This document shows positions 52,952-63,368 of a stretch of 64,000 nucleotides of DNA, in pieces (within the stretch, counting starts at the first letter, position 1; every line of letters begins with the position of its first letter). The notes beneath the pieces were generated by a model. The model was not told where the DNA came from. It saw only the letters and a program-made list of their open reading frames with translations, and did no database searches. Both the position numbers and the translations under genes were made by a program. This stretch comes from a bacterium (lineage in GTDB: Bacteria; Chloroflexota; Chloroflexia; Chloroflexales; Kallotenuaceae), in contig JADDQF010000117.1 in the NCBI GenBank assembly GCA_016781505.1, positions 1 to 64,000 on the forward strand. The letters are read 5' to 3'.

Positions 52952-54515
52952 ATGACACAGGAGCTGATTCTGGCGATCGATCTGGGCACACAAAGCGTCA
53001 GAGCACTCGTCTTCGACCTGCAAGGCAATCTCGTAGCCAAGTCGCAGGTGATGTTGGAGCCGTATTTCGCATCGCAGCCGGGCTGGGCCGAGCAGCAGCC
53101 AGCCTACTACTGGCAACAGCTGTGTTATGCGTGCGAAGGGTTGTGGCAGCAACCCGGAGTCTGCAAGGAAGCGCTGATCGGCGCAGCGCTCACCAGTCAG
53201 CGTGGCACCCTGATCAACGTTGATCGGGATGGTACGGCATTACGGCCCGCCATTACCTGGTTGGACCAACGCAGAACGAACGGGCTCAAGCCCGTTGGCG
53301 GACTGTGGGGCTTGAGCTTTAAGCTGGTCGGTATGACGGAAACGGTGGCCTACGCGCAGGCCGAAGCCGAGGCCAACTGGCTCCGGGTGCATCAGCCTGA
53401 GATCTGGGAACAGACGCACAAGTTTTTGATGCTGTCGGGCTACCTGACCTTTCGGCTGGTCGGCCGGTTTGTGGACTCGGTGGGGTCACAGGTGGGCTAC
53501 GTGCCGTTCGACTACCGCGGGTTGCGCTGGGCTAACCGCTCCGATTGGAAGTGGCAAGCCTTTCCAATGCGTCCCGACCTTTTGCCCGAGCTCGTGCCGC
53601 CCACGGCAGTTTTGGGCGAAATAACGGCTGTGGCGGCTGCGGAAACGGGCATCCCGACCGGTTTGTCACTGATTGCTGCCGCTACTGACAAAGCGTGCGA
53701 AGCACTGGGAGCAGGGTGTGTGGCGCCCAGCACTGCCTGCCTAAGCTACGGCACAAGCGCCAGCGTGATCGTTACCCAAGCCAAATACCGCGAAGTGCGG
53801 CCCTTGATCCCGCCGTATCCGTCGGCGCTGCCCAACGCGTATAACCTGGAGATTCAGATTTATCGCGGCTACTGGATGGTCGAGTGGTTTAAGCAGCAGT
53901 TTGGTCATCCCGAGGTAGCTCTAGCCCAAGCGCTAGGCCAGGCGCCCGAGCTCCTGTTCGACGATCTGGTCCGGCAAGTGCCGCCCGGCGCATAGGGGCT
54001 GATGTTACAGCCTTTCTGGTCGCCCGGACTCAAAGTGCCGGGTCCGGAAGCAAAAGGCGCGATCATCGGCTTCGGCGCGCTCCATACCCGCGCCCATGTG
54101 TATCGGGCAATCTTGGAGGGCGTGGCGTATGCTCTGCGGGACGGCAAGGAGCAGCTCGAGCGACGCACCGACGTGGCTATTCGTGAGCTCCGGGTAGCAG
54201 GCGGCGGATCCCAAAGCAATGCCGCGCTGCAACTGACGGCCGATCTGTTTGGAATGGCCGCTACACGGCCACATATCACCGAGACCTCGGGATTGGGCGC
54301 GGCGATCGACGCAGCGGTAGGACTGGCTGTTATCCGGATGTGGCCAGCGCCGTCCGCGAGATGACGCGCGTTGGCCGTGTGTTCGAGCCGAACGGGGAAG
54401 CAGCGGCCCTGTATGACGAGCTTTACCGGCGGGTGTACCGGCGGATGTACGAGCAGCTGCACCGCTCTACGCGGCGATCCGCGATATCAGCGGCTATCCT
54501 CAGCGTTTGCCTTAA
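52952..54515 (+). pseudogene. FGGY-family carbohydrate kinase, inactivated
   Basis: The sequence encodes a sugar or glycerol-type kinase: [15 protein letters not shown] (first ATP loop), [39 protein letters not shown], then PGPEAKGAIIGFGALHTRAH, RELRVAGGGSQSNAALQL. The frame is broken three times. An in-frame TAG at 53993-53995 stops the reading after PPGA while the same frame resumes with GLMLQPFWSPGL. A one-base loss near 54325 must be restored to give CYPDVASAVREMTR after VGL. A second one-base loss near 54464 restores LYAAIRDISGYPQRLP to a TAA ending at 54515. Three separate lesions support a pseudogene rather than a single sequencing error. A hairpin follows. Confidence 0.85.
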
Positions 54516-54547
54516 CATCGAGTTCCGCGCCATAGCAATGACACCAT

Positions 54548-54596
54548 AAGACCCTTCCGCAGACGGCTAAACATCTGCCGCCAGCGGAAGGGTCTT
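54548..54596. terminator. terminator after the FGGY pseudogene
   Basis: AAGACCCTTCCGC at 54548-54560 and its exact complement at 54584-54596 form a 13-base-pair stem around a 23-base loop that has its own CGGC/GCCG stem. It sits between convergent genes. Confidence 0.65.
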
Positions 54597-54651
54597 GCAC
54601 TGTTCCCGGGAATGCGTCGCACTGATAGCCAGCACGAGCAAGCAGGTCAAG

Positions 54652-55752
54652 TTAGTTTTGAATAATCACCGGCGTGCCTTCAGGCGTCCAATCATACAGG
54701 ATTGCGGCGGCCTCCAAAGGCAGGTTGACACAGCCATGGCTCAGCCGCGTGCCCGTGCCGAACTTATCGTGCCAGTACGCTCCATGCAGCGCAACATCGC
54801 CATTGAAGTACATCACGTGCGGCACATTCGGCACCACCCACGACTCGCCGCCCAGTGTGCCGCGCATCGTCTGCTTGGCATGTTTGAGGTACACCTTGTA
54901 GCTGCCGGTCGGCGTGTTGAACCCGTCCTTGCCGGTGGAGACCGGCGCATCGTACACGATCTCGTCCCCGGCGTAGGCGGTGAGCCACTGCTCCGAAAGG
55001 TCGACCACAATTCGTTTCGCGCCGGCAGTAGGCGACGGAAGCGTACCCAGAGCCCGTAACGCGTCGCTGCCGATGTTGCCGCGCTCGACCTGCCAGCCGG
55101 CGGGATTTTGCGGATCAAAGGTCAAGATCGTGCGTTCAAAGGCCTGCATGGTGATCGTACGGCGGGCGCCATGTTTCGTCGTTTGAGCTGTGACAACGTT
55201 GCTCAACGGTAAGCCAACGTCATGCAGCCAGCCGCCGGGAAATAGCTCCGGCCGGTTGATATAGCTCCAAAAGACGTCGGGAACGACATAGCCCGGCGCG
55301 GCGCGCAGGTGGGCATCGAGTGGCACAAAGACGCCGCCTTCAACGGCAACGGCGCCAGAGGTGAAGCCGGCGGGAACCGGCTGCCGCTCCGCCGACGCAC
55401 GCCGCAAATCGGCGTAGGTCAAGTTCGTACTGTTGGCCAAGTTGTCGGGCGCACGCTCCATAAGTTCGGCCGTTACGCGGCCATACATCATCCGCCAAGC
55501 CGGGTCTTTCGTATCAGCCTGGTGATCTTCGAGACGACCCTTTTCAAAGTATTGGGCCGGATAGCCATTAACCTTGCGTATCCCGGCCTGGGGTACGCCC
55601 AGCAAACGTATGCCATCGTGCGTCTCGTAAAAGTTCCTGAAGGCACGTCCAACATAGCTGTCGGTGAGGGCATAGACCGGCGTCCATGGCATGAGGCTAA
55701 GCAGGGCGATTGCCAGCCCAAGCCCAAGCAGTAATCGGCGTACACGTGACAT
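54652..55752 (-). CDS. secreted L,D-transpeptidase (YkuD) with N-terminal surface module
   Basis: A 366-residue exported protein. A signal peptide (LLLGLGLAIALLSLMPWTPVYA) is followed by a surface module shared with 13677-15356 and 40034-42205, ending ILTFDPQNPAGWQVERGN near residue 235. The last 120 residues are a YkuD catalytic domain: VSTGKDGFNTPTGSY, then the active-site block HGAYWHDKFGTGTRLSHGCVNLP with the cysteine nucleophile. L,D-transpeptidases cross-link peptidoglycan by 3-3 bonds, or anchor proteins. ATG 55752 is chosen because AGGAG lies eight bases upstream; 18 extra codons upstream are in frame. The gene is convergent with the pseudogene. Confidence 0.87.
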   Translation of the reverse strand: MSRVRRLLLGLGLAIALLSLMPWTPVYALTDSYVGRAFRNFYETHDGIRLLGVPQAGIRKVNGYPAQYFEKGRLEDHQADTKDPAWRMMYGRVTAELMERAPDNLANSTNLTYADLRRASAERQPVPAGFTSGAVAVEGGVFVPLDAHLRAAPGYVVPDVFWSYINRPELFPGGWLHDVGLPLSNVVTAQTTKHGARRTITMQAFERTILTFDPQNPAGWQVERGNIGSDALRALGTLPSPTAGAKRIVVDLSEQWLTAYAGDEIVYDAPVSTGKDGFNTPTGSYKVYLKHAKQTMRGTLGGESWVVPNVPHVMYFNGDVALHGAYWHDKFGTGTRLSHGCVNLPLEAAAILYDWTPEGTPVIIQN

Positions 55753-56173
55753 ATATGCACTCCTGGTTGTTAGTGGCGCAGGAGCGCGGCCATCCGCGCT
55801 CTGCACCTAGTCTATGCCGATGACCTAAAATAGACGATTGCAGTGCGGTGAAGCGCATTTGAGACACGTCTGAAGCAAGGCGTGACGCCATGCCTCTCGT
55901 CGTCAGCAAACGGCGAGACTGTTACGATGCCGTTAACATGTCGGCGGGGAAGGTGTCAGTTTGGAGTAAGCGAGAATTCAGTGCTTAAGACTTTGGGCGG
56001 AGCTCTGTCTGATACGACTGTGAAGGCGGTTGCTCAGCGGTGATGATTAATCTGAGAGCACGTCCGGTGGTCGGGGTGGCGACGGGCTGAAGCCTCCGGC
56101 CAGTGAGCGGGTGCCTATTGAGCGGCCTAGGTTTGGATGAAAATGGGCGGAGCATTACAGTAGCACGTCCAGC
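55753..56173. other. gene-free region
   Basis: About 420 bases without a supported gene between two minus-strand genes. The motif GGGCGGAGC occurs near 55995 and 56148. No riboswitch or tRNA was recognised. Confidence 0.45.
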
Positions 56174-57652
56174 CTACGCCTCGTCCACCACCTGGAGCGC
56201 CACAACCGTCATATCGTCATGCGCATCAGCACCCGCAGTAAAGGCTTGAACGTGGGCCAGGATGCCATCTACAACCTGTTGGGGCTGTTTTCCACCCAGC
56301 GCGGCGAAGACCGTTTCAAGCCGGGCAAAGCCCCAGATTTCTTTAGCCTGATTCATGGCCTCGACGATGCCATCACTCACCAGCAACAGCATATCGCCCG
56401 GTTGGAGCATGATCGTGCGCTGCTCGTAGCTTGTATCAGCCGCAGCGCCCAAGGGCAAGCCACTGCTGTCAACATAGCTAATCGCTCCATCACGCCACCA
56501 CAAAGGTGCGATCATCCCGGCCGTGGCTAACGCAGCTTCACGCCGAGCACCATCGATAGCCACCGTCAAAAAGCCCGTCTGCATATTGCTTTGCAGCAGG
56601 CGTGGGGCGAGCGCTCCATTGCATGCCGTCAGCAGGGCGCCCTGATCGCAGTAGGCATCGACCAGCATTTCAAACGTTCGCAACGAGAAGGCCATCAGCA
56701 GCGCCGCCGGAATACCTTTGCCACTTACATCGCCAACCGCCACCTCAAGCCGGCCATCCGCGAACAGATGATACGTGAAGAAGTCGCCGCCAACCTCCCG
56801 CGCTGGGATCGATCGGCCGGCGACGCGCAGGTGCGGCAGCTGCGGCGTGCTGCGCGGCAGCAGGCTCAGCTGGATATCCCGCGCAATCGTCAGCTCACTC
56901 TGGACCCGCTCCTGAATCGCCAACGATGCCGCGAGTGCACTGGTACGGCTTTTGACTTCCGCCTCCAAGTGCTGGTTTACCTGCAGCAGGGGGTTGAACA
57001 GCTGCTGCTTGACCACCTCATAGGTCATGAAGAGCATCCCAATCGGGATCATATAGGTTTGGATGGTGATGGCGGGGCTGACCAGCGCAACAACGATGGT
57101 AGCAACCACGATCAGCACGCCAATCGTTAAGTGCCAGCGCTGCCGCCAGGCGCGTTGCCGCCACAACGTCAACACCGCAAGGCCGATAAAGCCATACAAA
57201 AACGCGGACAGCGATACTCCGAGCGGCGATATCGTGAAGTGTAGACCACCGATAAAGTCGCGAGTGGGATTGGTGATGATCATGTGCCGAAACAGCAAGA
57301 TTGTAAACGGCAGATACGCGGCTATGGCCAACGTATTGACCGCCCAAAACCACTGGCGAGGTAGACGCTCAAAGCTTTCCACGAACCAGAACAGGGTAAT
57401 GCCAATCGAGGCAAAGCCGAGCGATAACCAGTTGAGCACAAGCTGCGCGTCACCGCCGAGCTGCGGCACATTGACGAACAACCGGGCCAACATGCTTCCG
57501 CCCATCCATAAACACACCGCGGATAGCAACAAAGCAAAGCTAAGGTTTGTCCAGCGGCGCGGGCCGAGCCACACCACAACCAGAAGAGCAGCAAGTGACA
57601 CGACCAGCGTTACCGTATTTGCACTTTGCGCCACCCAGAAAAACGAGGTCAT
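56174..57652 (-). CDS. membrane PP2C-type (RsbU/SpoIIE) serine phosphatase
   Basis: A 492-residue phosphatase. Residues 1-230 contain about seven hydrophobic helices, similar to a 7TM sensory region. A coiled coil (about 230-275, [21 protein letters not shown]) leads to a PP2C domain: [51 protein letters not shown] and [12 protein letters not shown]. The metal-binding aspartates in GGDFF, VGDVSG, SDG and DDM are kept. Proteins of this type dephosphorylate anti-sigma-factor antagonists in stress pathways; the partner genes (rsbV/rsbW types) are not in the window. The start may be ATG 57652 or the adjacent GTG. Confidence 0.86.
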   Translation of the reverse strand: MTSFFWVAQSANTVTLVVSLAALLVVVWLGPRRWTNLSFALLLSAVCLWMGGSMLARLFVNVPQLGGDAQLVLNWLSLGFASIGITLFWFVESFERLPRQWFWAVNTLAIAAYLPFTILLFRHMIITNPTRDFIGGLHFTISPLGVSLSAFLYGFIGLAVLTLWRQRAWRQRWHLTIGVLIVVATIVVALVSPAITIQTYMIPIGMLFMTYEVVKQQLFNPLLQVNQHLEAEVKSRTSALAASLAIQERVQSELTIARDIQLSLLPRSTPQLPHLRVAGRSIPAREVGGDFFTYHLFADGRLEVAVGDVSGKGIPAALLMAFSLRTFEMLVDAYCDQGALLTACNGALAPRLLQSNMQTGFLTVAIDGARREAALATAGMIAPLWWRDGAISYVDSSGLPLGAAADTSYEQRTIMLQPGDMLLLVSDGIVEAMNQAKEIWGFARLETVFAALGGKQPQQVVDGILAHVQAFTAGADAHDDMTVVALQVVDEA

Positions 57653-57851
57653 CACAGGTTGTTCCTTGGTTCGACATGAGGGTACGTGGGAACTAATGCG
57701 CTGTCAAGGCGACCCCAACAATGTAAAGGAGCGTCCCGCGGACCAGCCATGTGATGACCAAGCAATACTTGATCATGCCGGATCTTACAAAGCAGCGACG
57801 CGCATAGCTTGCGCCTCCCGCCAAATCCTAGCAGTTTACTCTGTGTCCAGG

Positions 57852-59909
57852 CTACCCCGGCACGTTCTGCCGCAGCTCTTCCAGCCAAACCACGGCCTCC
57901 GCATCGCTGGGCGCGCGCCAATCGCCACGTGGAGACAGCGAGCCACCCGAGCCAACCTTGGGTCCATTGGGCACGGCCGAGCGCTTGAACTGGCTGAGCT
58001 TGAAGAAGCGATACAGAAACACGTCAAGCCACTTCTTGATCGTTGCCAAGTCGTACTCGTTGCGCTGAGCTGCCGGTAAACCCTCCGGCCACGCGCCGCG
58101 TGTCTTGTTGCTCCAGGCCTGGTGGCTCAGAAAGGCCACTTTGCTGGGCCGGAAACCATAGCGCGTGATGTAAAAGGTATTGAAGTCCTGCAGCTCGTAA
58201 GGCCCGATCTTGGCCTGCGTGCTCTGCGCCGGCTTGTCTTTTTCGTCGCCGCTATGCGGCACTAGCTCGGGCGATATCTCGGTATCCAGAATCGACTGAA
58301 GAATCACGCTGGTCTCGTCATCAAACTGGCGCGTGCCGATGACCCAGCGGATCAGGTGCTGAATCAACGTTTTGGGCACCGACGCGTTGACGTTATAGTG
58401 CGACATATGATCGCCGACGCCGTAGGTTGCCCAGCCAAGTGCTAGCTCGCTCAAGTCGCCGGTTCCCAGCACGATCCCATTGTGAAAGTTGGCCAGCCGG
58501 AACAGATGCGACGTTCGCTCGCCCGCCTGCACATTCTCGAACGTGATATCGTAAACGGGCTCGCCCGCGCTGAAGGGATGGCCTATATCCCGGAGCATCT
58601 GCAGACATGAGGGCCGAATGTCGATCTCTTTAGCGCTAATGCCCAGCGCCCGCATCAAGCCGTGGGCATTGGCCAGCGTAACATTGCTGGTGGCAAAGCC
58701 AGGCATGGTGTAGCCCAAAATGTTCGTCCGGGGCAATTGCAGTCGATCCATGGTCTTCGCCGCCACGATCAGCGCGTGCGTCGAATCAAGGCCCCCCGAC
58801 ACGCCGATCACAATCTTGTCGATGCCGGTGCTGGCGAGGCGCTTCATCAAGCCATGTACTTGAATGTTGTATGCTTCATAGCAGCGCTCATCACGAGCCG
58901 CGGGATCGTTGGGCACGTACGGAAAGCGATCAACCTGGCGCTGCAGCGGAATATCGGCGGTTGGCACCTCGAATTCAAACTCAACGCGGCGCAGCGTCCG
59001 AAGGCGCTCTTGATGATCGCCGGCCGCATCGTGAAAGCTGGTCAGGCGCATGCGATCCTGCACGAGCCGTTCCAGGTCGATATCCGCAGTGATCACCTGC
59101 TCGTCCGCTGCGAAGCGCTCGGACTCGGCCAGCAGCTCGTTGTTTTCATAGATCAGCGCATACCCATCCCAGGCCAAATCAGTCGTCGACTCGCCTGGCC
59201 CCGCCGCGGAATACAGGTAGGCCGCCTGACACCTGCTGGATTGCGCGGCGCACAAATCGCGGCGATATTCGGCCTTGCCGATCGTGATATTGCTGGCCGA
59301 CAGGTTAGCCAGCACCGTCGCTCCTGCTAAAGCGGCATAGGTACTGGGTGGAATCGGCGTCCACACATCCTCACAAATCTCCACATGGAGCACAAAGTCT
59401 TTGACATTGCGCGCGGCAAAGATAATGTCGTTGCCGAATGGAACACGCTGCCCCAAAAAGTCCACTTCACGACTCGCCGCATGACGGCTGGCGGTAAACT
59501 GTCGCTTTTCATAAAACTCGCGGTAGTTGGGCAGGTAGCTCTTGGGCGTAATACCCAGCACCTGGCCTCGATACACCGTCAGCGCGCAGTTAAAGAGCTT
59601 GCCCTCAAAGCGGAGCGGCGCTCCCACCAGCAGCACGGGCGTCAAGGTACGGCTGGCCTCGACCAGTCGGGCCAGTGCCGCTTCAGTTGCTTCAAGCAGT
59701 GCGTCTTGGTGAAACAAGTCTTCGTTTGAATAGGCTGAGATGCCAAGCTCAGGAAACAGGGCTACGGCCGTACCGAGGTCGGAAGCGCGCCGTGCCAGCC
59801 CCAACGTTCGCTCAACATTGTAGGCTGGATCGGCCACACGCACGAAAGGAACACAAACGGCTGCCCGAATAAACCCATGGGAATAAATCGAATAAAACGG
59901 ATGTTGCAT
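57852..59909 (-). CDS. nadE: glutamine-dependent NAD+ synthetase
   Basis: A 685-residue two-domain enzyme that amidates nicotinate adenine dinucleotide with ammonia from glutamine, the last step of NAD synthesis. The N-terminal nitrilase-like glutaminase has Glu in FPELGIS, Lys in [16 protein letters not shown] and the nucleophile Cys179 in VEICEDVW. The C-terminal synthetase has the ATP loop [15 protein letters not shown], then [16 protein letters not shown] and the family C-terminal [22 protein letters not shown]. The length is normal for the two-domain type. ATG 59909 is chosen (GGGAG nine bases upstream); 25 further codons upstream are open. A palindrome covers a putative -10 box about 90 bases upstream. 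Confidence 0.94.
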   Translation of the reverse strand: MQHPFYSIYSHGFIRAAVCVPFVRVADPAYNVERTLGLARRASDLGTAVALFPELGISAYSNEDLFHQDALLEATEAALARLVEASRTLTPVLLVGAPLRFEGKLFNCALTVYRGQVLGITPKSYLPNYREFYEKRQFTASRHAASREVDFLGQRVPFGNDIIFAARNVKDFVLHVEICEDVWTPIPPSTYAALAGATVLANLSASNITIGKAEYRRDLCAAQSSRCQAAYLYSAAGPGESTTDLAWDGYALIYENNELLAESERFAADEQVITADIDLERLVQDRMRLTSFHDAAGDHQERLRTLRRVEFEFEVPTADIPLQRQVDRFPYVPNDPAARDERCYEAYNIQVHGLMKRLASTGIDKIVIGVSGGLDSTHALIVAAKTMDRLQLPRTNILGYTMPGFATSNVTLANAHGLMRALGISAKEIDIRPSCLQMLRDIGHPFSAGEPVYDITFENVQAGERTSHLFRLANFHNGIVLGTGDLSELALGWATYGVGDHMSHYNVNASVPKTLIQHLIRWVIGTRQFDDETSVILQSILDTEISPELVPHSGDEKDKPAQSTQAKIGPYELQDFNTFYITRYGFRPSKVAFLSHQAWSNKTRGAWPEGLPAAQRNEYDLATIKKWLDVFLYRFFKLSQFKRSAVPNGPKVGSGGSLSPRGDWRAPSDAEAVVWLEELRQNVPG

Positions 59910-60205
59910 GGTGCTACGCTCCCGCCGAGGGCCTAAGGTGTGAGTTGTGAACGGCTTGGCAACGCTGCCGCCGCTCCAGATCAACGCACGACTATGTGTA
60001 TATTATACACGAAGTCTATCACGCGTACCGCTTCCAGTTACTTAACCGATTACACTGCTGTGCATCGTCGGCGGCGGAACGTGCAAGCGGCATACCAGTG
60101 TCCAAGCAGTCGCCGCCGATCTTGTATCATCAAGCCGCTTGATCCATAAGGAGAAGGTTCGCGGATAGCATCGGGAGCAGGCGAGCAAGTAGTTGGCGAG
60201 TCGGC
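59910..60205. other. upstream region of nadE
   Basis: About 300 bases between LD-carboxypeptidase and nadE on the same strand, containing the operator-like palindrome at 59996-60010. No other feature was recognised. Confidence 0.45.
59996..60010 (-). promoter_or_regulatory. palindromic candidate operator overlapping a -10 box upstream of nadE
   Basis: GTGTATA-T-TATACAC is a perfect 7-7 palindrome around one base. On the minus strand it contains TATAAT. A repressor bound here would cover the promoter about 90 bases before the nadE ATG. NrtR or NiaR control of NAD genes is known in other bacteria, but no such regulator is in the window, and I do not claim either. Confidence 0.5.
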
Positions 60206-61153
60206 TTACAGCACTCCTGGCTCTAGGAAGCGCAGCTGCTGGCCCGAAGCGTCCAGCTCCACCCGCGCTCCCACGGGCAGTGTTGCAAGGTGGTGTCCAT
60301 GTCCAATCGGCAGCCCGTACAGCATCGGTACGCCGAGCGGTCGAAGCAGATCAGCAAAGACCTGCTCTAAACGCAGTGACTTATGGGGTTCGCCGGGCTC
60401 GCAATCAACATGCTCGCCAATCACGATCCCGGCACACTCCGTCAGACCTCCCGCCATGATCAGCTGGGTCAGCATGCGGTCGATCCGGTACGGTTGTTCA
60501 CCGACGTCCTCAAAGAAGACAATCTTCTCGCGCAGATCCCAGGCCCACGGCGTCCCCACCAACGACACCATCAATGACAAGCAGCCGCCCACCAGCACGC
60601 CCTGCGCCCGCCCGCCGACCAGTGTTTGCAGAGGTGGACCATCTGGAGCTGAATGGATCAGAAATGGCTCAGCGGTCATCAGCGCCTGCCTAAAGGCCTC
60701 AAGGGTGTAAGCGGTGGCATCTGCGAACGACGAAATCATGGGACCATAAAATGTCGTCCAGTGCAGCTCATGCTGCAACAGCGCATGAAGGACGGTAATG
60801 TCGGAATAGCCCACAAACGGCTTGACCGGCCCGTGCCGCAGCCGACGCAAGCGGTCCAGATCGAGCGCTTGGATGGTACGCGCGGCACCATAGCCACCAC
60901 CCAAACAGACTACCGCATCCACATCGTCGCGCTCCAGCATCGTAAGGAGGTCGTCGGCGCGTGCAGCATCTGCTCCGGCTAGGAAACCATACGTCTCGTG
61001 GACGTGTGCGCCCAGCACAACCTCGAACCCTAGCTGTTCCAGCCGCGCGAGGCCACGTTCCACCTTGCCCGGCGTACGAACCGGGCTGCTCGGTGCGATC
61101 ACACCCAACGTCATGCCAGCTACCAACCGCCGCGGCTTTGCTTGTACGCCCAA
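60206..61153 (-). CDS. LD-carboxypeptidase (S66 family)
   Basis: A 315-residue peptidase of the LdcA/MccF type. It has LGVIAPSSPVR at the start, then LGGGYGAART (an elbow region), the nucleophile serine in VGYSDIT, TFYGPMIS, GVLVGGCLSLMVSLVGTPW, FFEDVGEQPYRIDRML and the histidine segment YGLPIGHGHH. Active-site residues of S66 (Ser, Glu, His) are visible, so it should cleave an LD-peptide bond of the cell wall, cytoplasmic in most members. TTG is the start, since AAGGAG lies seven bases before it. nudC lies 14 bases upstream on the same strand, so they probably form one operon. Confidence 0.88.
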   Translation of the reverse strand: MGVQAKPRRLVAGMTLGVIAPSSPVRTPGKVERGLARLEQLGFEVVLGAHVHETYGFLAGADAARADDLLTMLERDDVDAVVCLGGGYGAARTIQALDLDRLRRLRHGPVKPFVGYSDITVLHALLQHELHWTTFYGPMISSFADATAYTLEAFRQALMTAEPFLIHSAPDGPPLQTLVGGRAQGVLVGGCLSLMVSLVGTPWAWDLREKIVFFEDVGEQPYRIDRMLTQLIMAGGLTECAGIVIGEHVDCEPGEPHKSLRLEQVFADLLRPLGVPMLYGLPIGHGHHLATLPVGARVELDASGQQLRFLEPGVL

Positions 61154-61167
61154 CCCAGCGCTCCTTC

Positions 61168-62022
61168 TTAGGCTCGGAATGAGCTTTGTCCGTCCAGCAG
61201 CTCCCGCCGTCGCGATGCTGCCCAGGCGTCGATAATGCGGCGCGACAAGCTCATCGGGGGCGGCAGCTCAGGCAACGCGTCGACGTGAAACCAGGCGGCA
61301 TCGTCCAGCTCCGCTGTATCGATCTCGAGCATTCCACCCGCGTATTCGGCCATATAGCCAATCATCAGCTGATCGGGAAAGGGCCACGGCTGGCTGCCGA
61401 CATAGCTGATATTGGCAACGGCTACGCCCACTTCCTCCTCAACCTCGCGCTGAACGCACGCTTCCAGCGACTCGCCCGGCTCGACAAAGCCGGCAATGAT
61501 GCTGTACCTCGCGCTCCACCCAGGCTTGTGCGTGAGCAACACCCGGTCACCGTCGTGCACCAAGGCCAGGATCGCCGGGCTAAGCTGCGGATAGCGCGTG
61601 TGACCGCACGTGGAGCAGCGCCGGCCCCAGTCGCCCTGCATTGGCTCAGTGGAGCTGGCACAAACAGGACAAAACCGACTGGTACGCTGCCACAGCAGCA
61701 GATGCGCCGCATAGCCTGCGATCTCATACAGCGCGTCGTCAAGCTTGCCGTAGAGCTCACGCAGCCCAATCGCGTGCCAACCGGTTGGCAATTCAGCGGT
61801 GGAAGACAGCTGACACGAAACACAGGGTACGCCGTCGAGCGACCCCAGCAACACTGGCGGCTCAAACTCAAGCCCGGCTACCACGTCCATGCCCCCGTAC
61901 AGGAGCGCAGCTTGGCCGTCGTCCTCACGCACCACTACGTCAGGACCGCAGAACGGCAACCACCAGTAAGCGCCAGCGGGAAGTTCAGCCGGTGGATACG
62001 CGCGTCGAAAAAGTGTTGTCAT
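61168..62022 (-). CDS. nudC: NADH pyrophosphatase / RNA decapping hydrolase NudC
   Basis: A 284-residue Nudix enzyme that cleaves NAD(H) and NAD caps of RNA. The zinc ribbon CPVC ... CSTCGH is at about residues 118-140. The Nudix box is GFVEPGESLEACVQREVEEEVG, followed by the NudC signature SQPWPFPDQLMIGY. Both family signatures are complete. It is co-oriented with the LD-carboxypeptidase 14 bases downstream and lies in the same neighbourhood as nadE, so NAD turnover is a local theme. A weak ribosome site precedes the ATG. Confidence 0.92.
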   Translation of the reverse strand: MTTLFRRAYPPAELPAGAYWWLPFCGPDVVVREDDGQAALLYGGMDVVAGLEFEPPVLLGSLDGVPCVSCQLSSTAELPTGWHAIGLRELYGKLDDALYEIAGYAAHLLLWQRTSRFCPVCASSTEPMQGDWGRRCSTCGHTRYPQLSPAILALVHDGDRVLLTHKPGWSARYSIIAGFVEPGESLEACVQREVEEEVGVAVANISYVGSQPWPFPDQLMIGYMAEYAGGMLEIDTAELDDAAWFHVDALPELPPPMSLSRRIIDAWAASRRRELLDGQSSFRA

Positions 62023-62129
62023 GAATGTCTCACTTCAATCGCCTTCCAGCCGACAAGAAAGCGGGACGCGCATCTCGCCCCGCCACCCGGCCGTGCTCCG
62101 CTTGGACCACCCTAGTGTGCATGGCACAG

Positions 62130-62411
62130 CTACAGCACGATGCGGCGCTCGGCGATCAACTTTTGCTTCGCCCGTCGAAACAGCTCGTCGTAGTTCATGC
62201 GGCCCATCACAATATCACTGCGATGCTCATCCAACATCTTGCGCACTTCGGCATCGAGCCGTTCTTCCACTGTCAGCTCGTCAATCATCACCGCCCGAAT
62301 TGCCTGACGGAGCTTAAGATCGTCGGCTTGCAGCCGCACATCGTCCTGCTCCGCGAGCACATCCACAATCCGCTCGCTTAGCAGATCAATTCGTGGCTCG
62401 GATAGTTTCAT
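62130..62411 (-). CDS. DUF507 family protein
   Basis: A 93-residue charged helical protein, MKLSEPRIDLLSERIVDVL at the start and an IDELTVEERLDAEVRKMLDEH segment in the middle, ending LIAERRIVL. This fits DUF507 (unknown function), a family of small helical proteins. AAGGAG precedes the ATG at good spacing. It lies between two minus-strand genes, with about 75-110 bases on each side. Confidence 0.8.
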   Translation of the reverse strand: MKLSEPRIDLLSERIVDVLAEQDDVRLQADDLKLRQAIRAVMIDELTVEERLDAEVRKMLDEHRSDIVMGRMNYDELFRRAKQKLIAERRIVL

Positions 62412-62486
62412 GCGCCTGTCTCCTTGTGCTGCATAGCACCCTTCCCTGCTTATTATCTGAACTGCCGGCTACCGATGTCCATCATG

Positions 62487-63320
62487 CTATTCAAACCGGA
62501 TGCCGAGCCGGTCCAAAAACGCGGCACAATCTCCAGCTGGCCTACCCCGCAGCCCTTGCGCCGGATGATGCGAGTCGGAGCCGGCAGTTACCAGCAATCC
62601 ATGCGCTGCTGCCAGAGTGCTGTAGAATTGCTGTTGCTCCGACGAGTGGCCACTGTACAAGGCCTCGATGCCGTCCAAACCCACGGCCACCATTGCCGCA
62701 ACATCCTCAGCCGTCGCGGGAATTGCGTACACGCCCTTGGAGCGGCCTGGATGCGCCAGTACAGCCAGCCCACCCTCCTGATGCGTGACCGCCACAGCCT
62801 CATCCACCGTGACCGGCCGATACAGATGGCGCAGCTCGGTCATGATCCAGCCTGTGCCAATGGCTTCGTCTTCCACGCCCGGCTGGGGCGGCACGAAGCC
62901 GTGCTTGACCAACGCATGACCCACATCGGCCACCGTTGGCTGGCGCTCCAGTGTTTGGAGCCAGGGTAGGGCATCGCCTTGCTGTCGGAAGTGGTCCATA
63001 ATGTCTTGGGCATCGCGAGCATTGCGCTCGGCTACGGCCGCTCCCAGCGCAACAATCGCCGGCGCTGCGGGATCAACACCATAGATCAAAATGTGCCACA
63101 GCTTGGCCCCAAAGGCAGAGTCCAGCTCAAGCGCCGGGATCAGCGTCACGCCCTGCTGGGCAGCGGCCGCCTGCGCCGCCTTGACCTGACTGGTTGTGTT
63201 ATGGTCGGTCACGGCTAACACGCCAATCCCATGCGCTTTGGCATAGCGCACCAGCGCATCCGGCTCCCATGTAGCATGATGTGGCGTTGCAATCGTATGC
63301 GTATGCAGATCGATCAACAT
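62487..63320 (-). CDS. PHP-domain phosphoesterase
   Basis: A 277-residue PHP protein. The metal motif LIDLHTHTIATPHHAT lies at residues 2-17, then VLAVTDHNTTSQ, the IPALELDSAF segment, a mid-domain VADVGHALVKHGF and LAVLAHPGRS, and the closing GSDSHHPAQGL. The arrangement matches PHP enzymes that act on 3',5'-nucleoside bisphosphates or RNA ends (RNase AM/YciV-like), distinct from the HisJ-type at 50322-51125. The substrate is not assigned. ATG 63320 is selected; five upstream residues are unlikely. GGTGAG precedes it. Confidence 0.78.
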   Translation of the reverse strand: MLIDLHTHTIATPHHATWEPDALVRYAKAHGIGVLAVTDHNTTSQVKAAQAAAAQQGVTLIPALELDSAFGAKLWHILIYGVDPAAPAIVALGAAVAERNARDAQDIMDHFRQQGDALPWLQTLERQPTVADVGHALVKHGFVPPQPGVEDEAIGTGWIMTELRHLYRPVTVDEAVAVTHQEGGLAVLAHPGRSKGVYAIPATAEDVAAMVAVGLDGIEALYSGHSSEQQQFYSTLAAAHGLLVTAGSDSHHPAQGLRGRPAGDCAAFLDRLGIRFE

Positions 63321-63368
63321 TGGTATGCTCACCAAACTCGCTGCTTGCTCTACACCCAGCGCCAGGCG

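Noticed and set aside
53993-53995. In-frame TAG as a recoded codon in the FGGY kinase
   Set aside because: Two further one-base frame breaks occur downstream, so simple decay explains the gene better.
55753-56173. Possible riboswitch in the gene-free region upstream of the L,D-transpeptidase
   Set aside because: I compared it mentally with cyclic-di-AMP, SAM, glycine, fluoride and manganese motifs and found no matching conserved core; it also lies at the 5' side of no clear metabolite gene.
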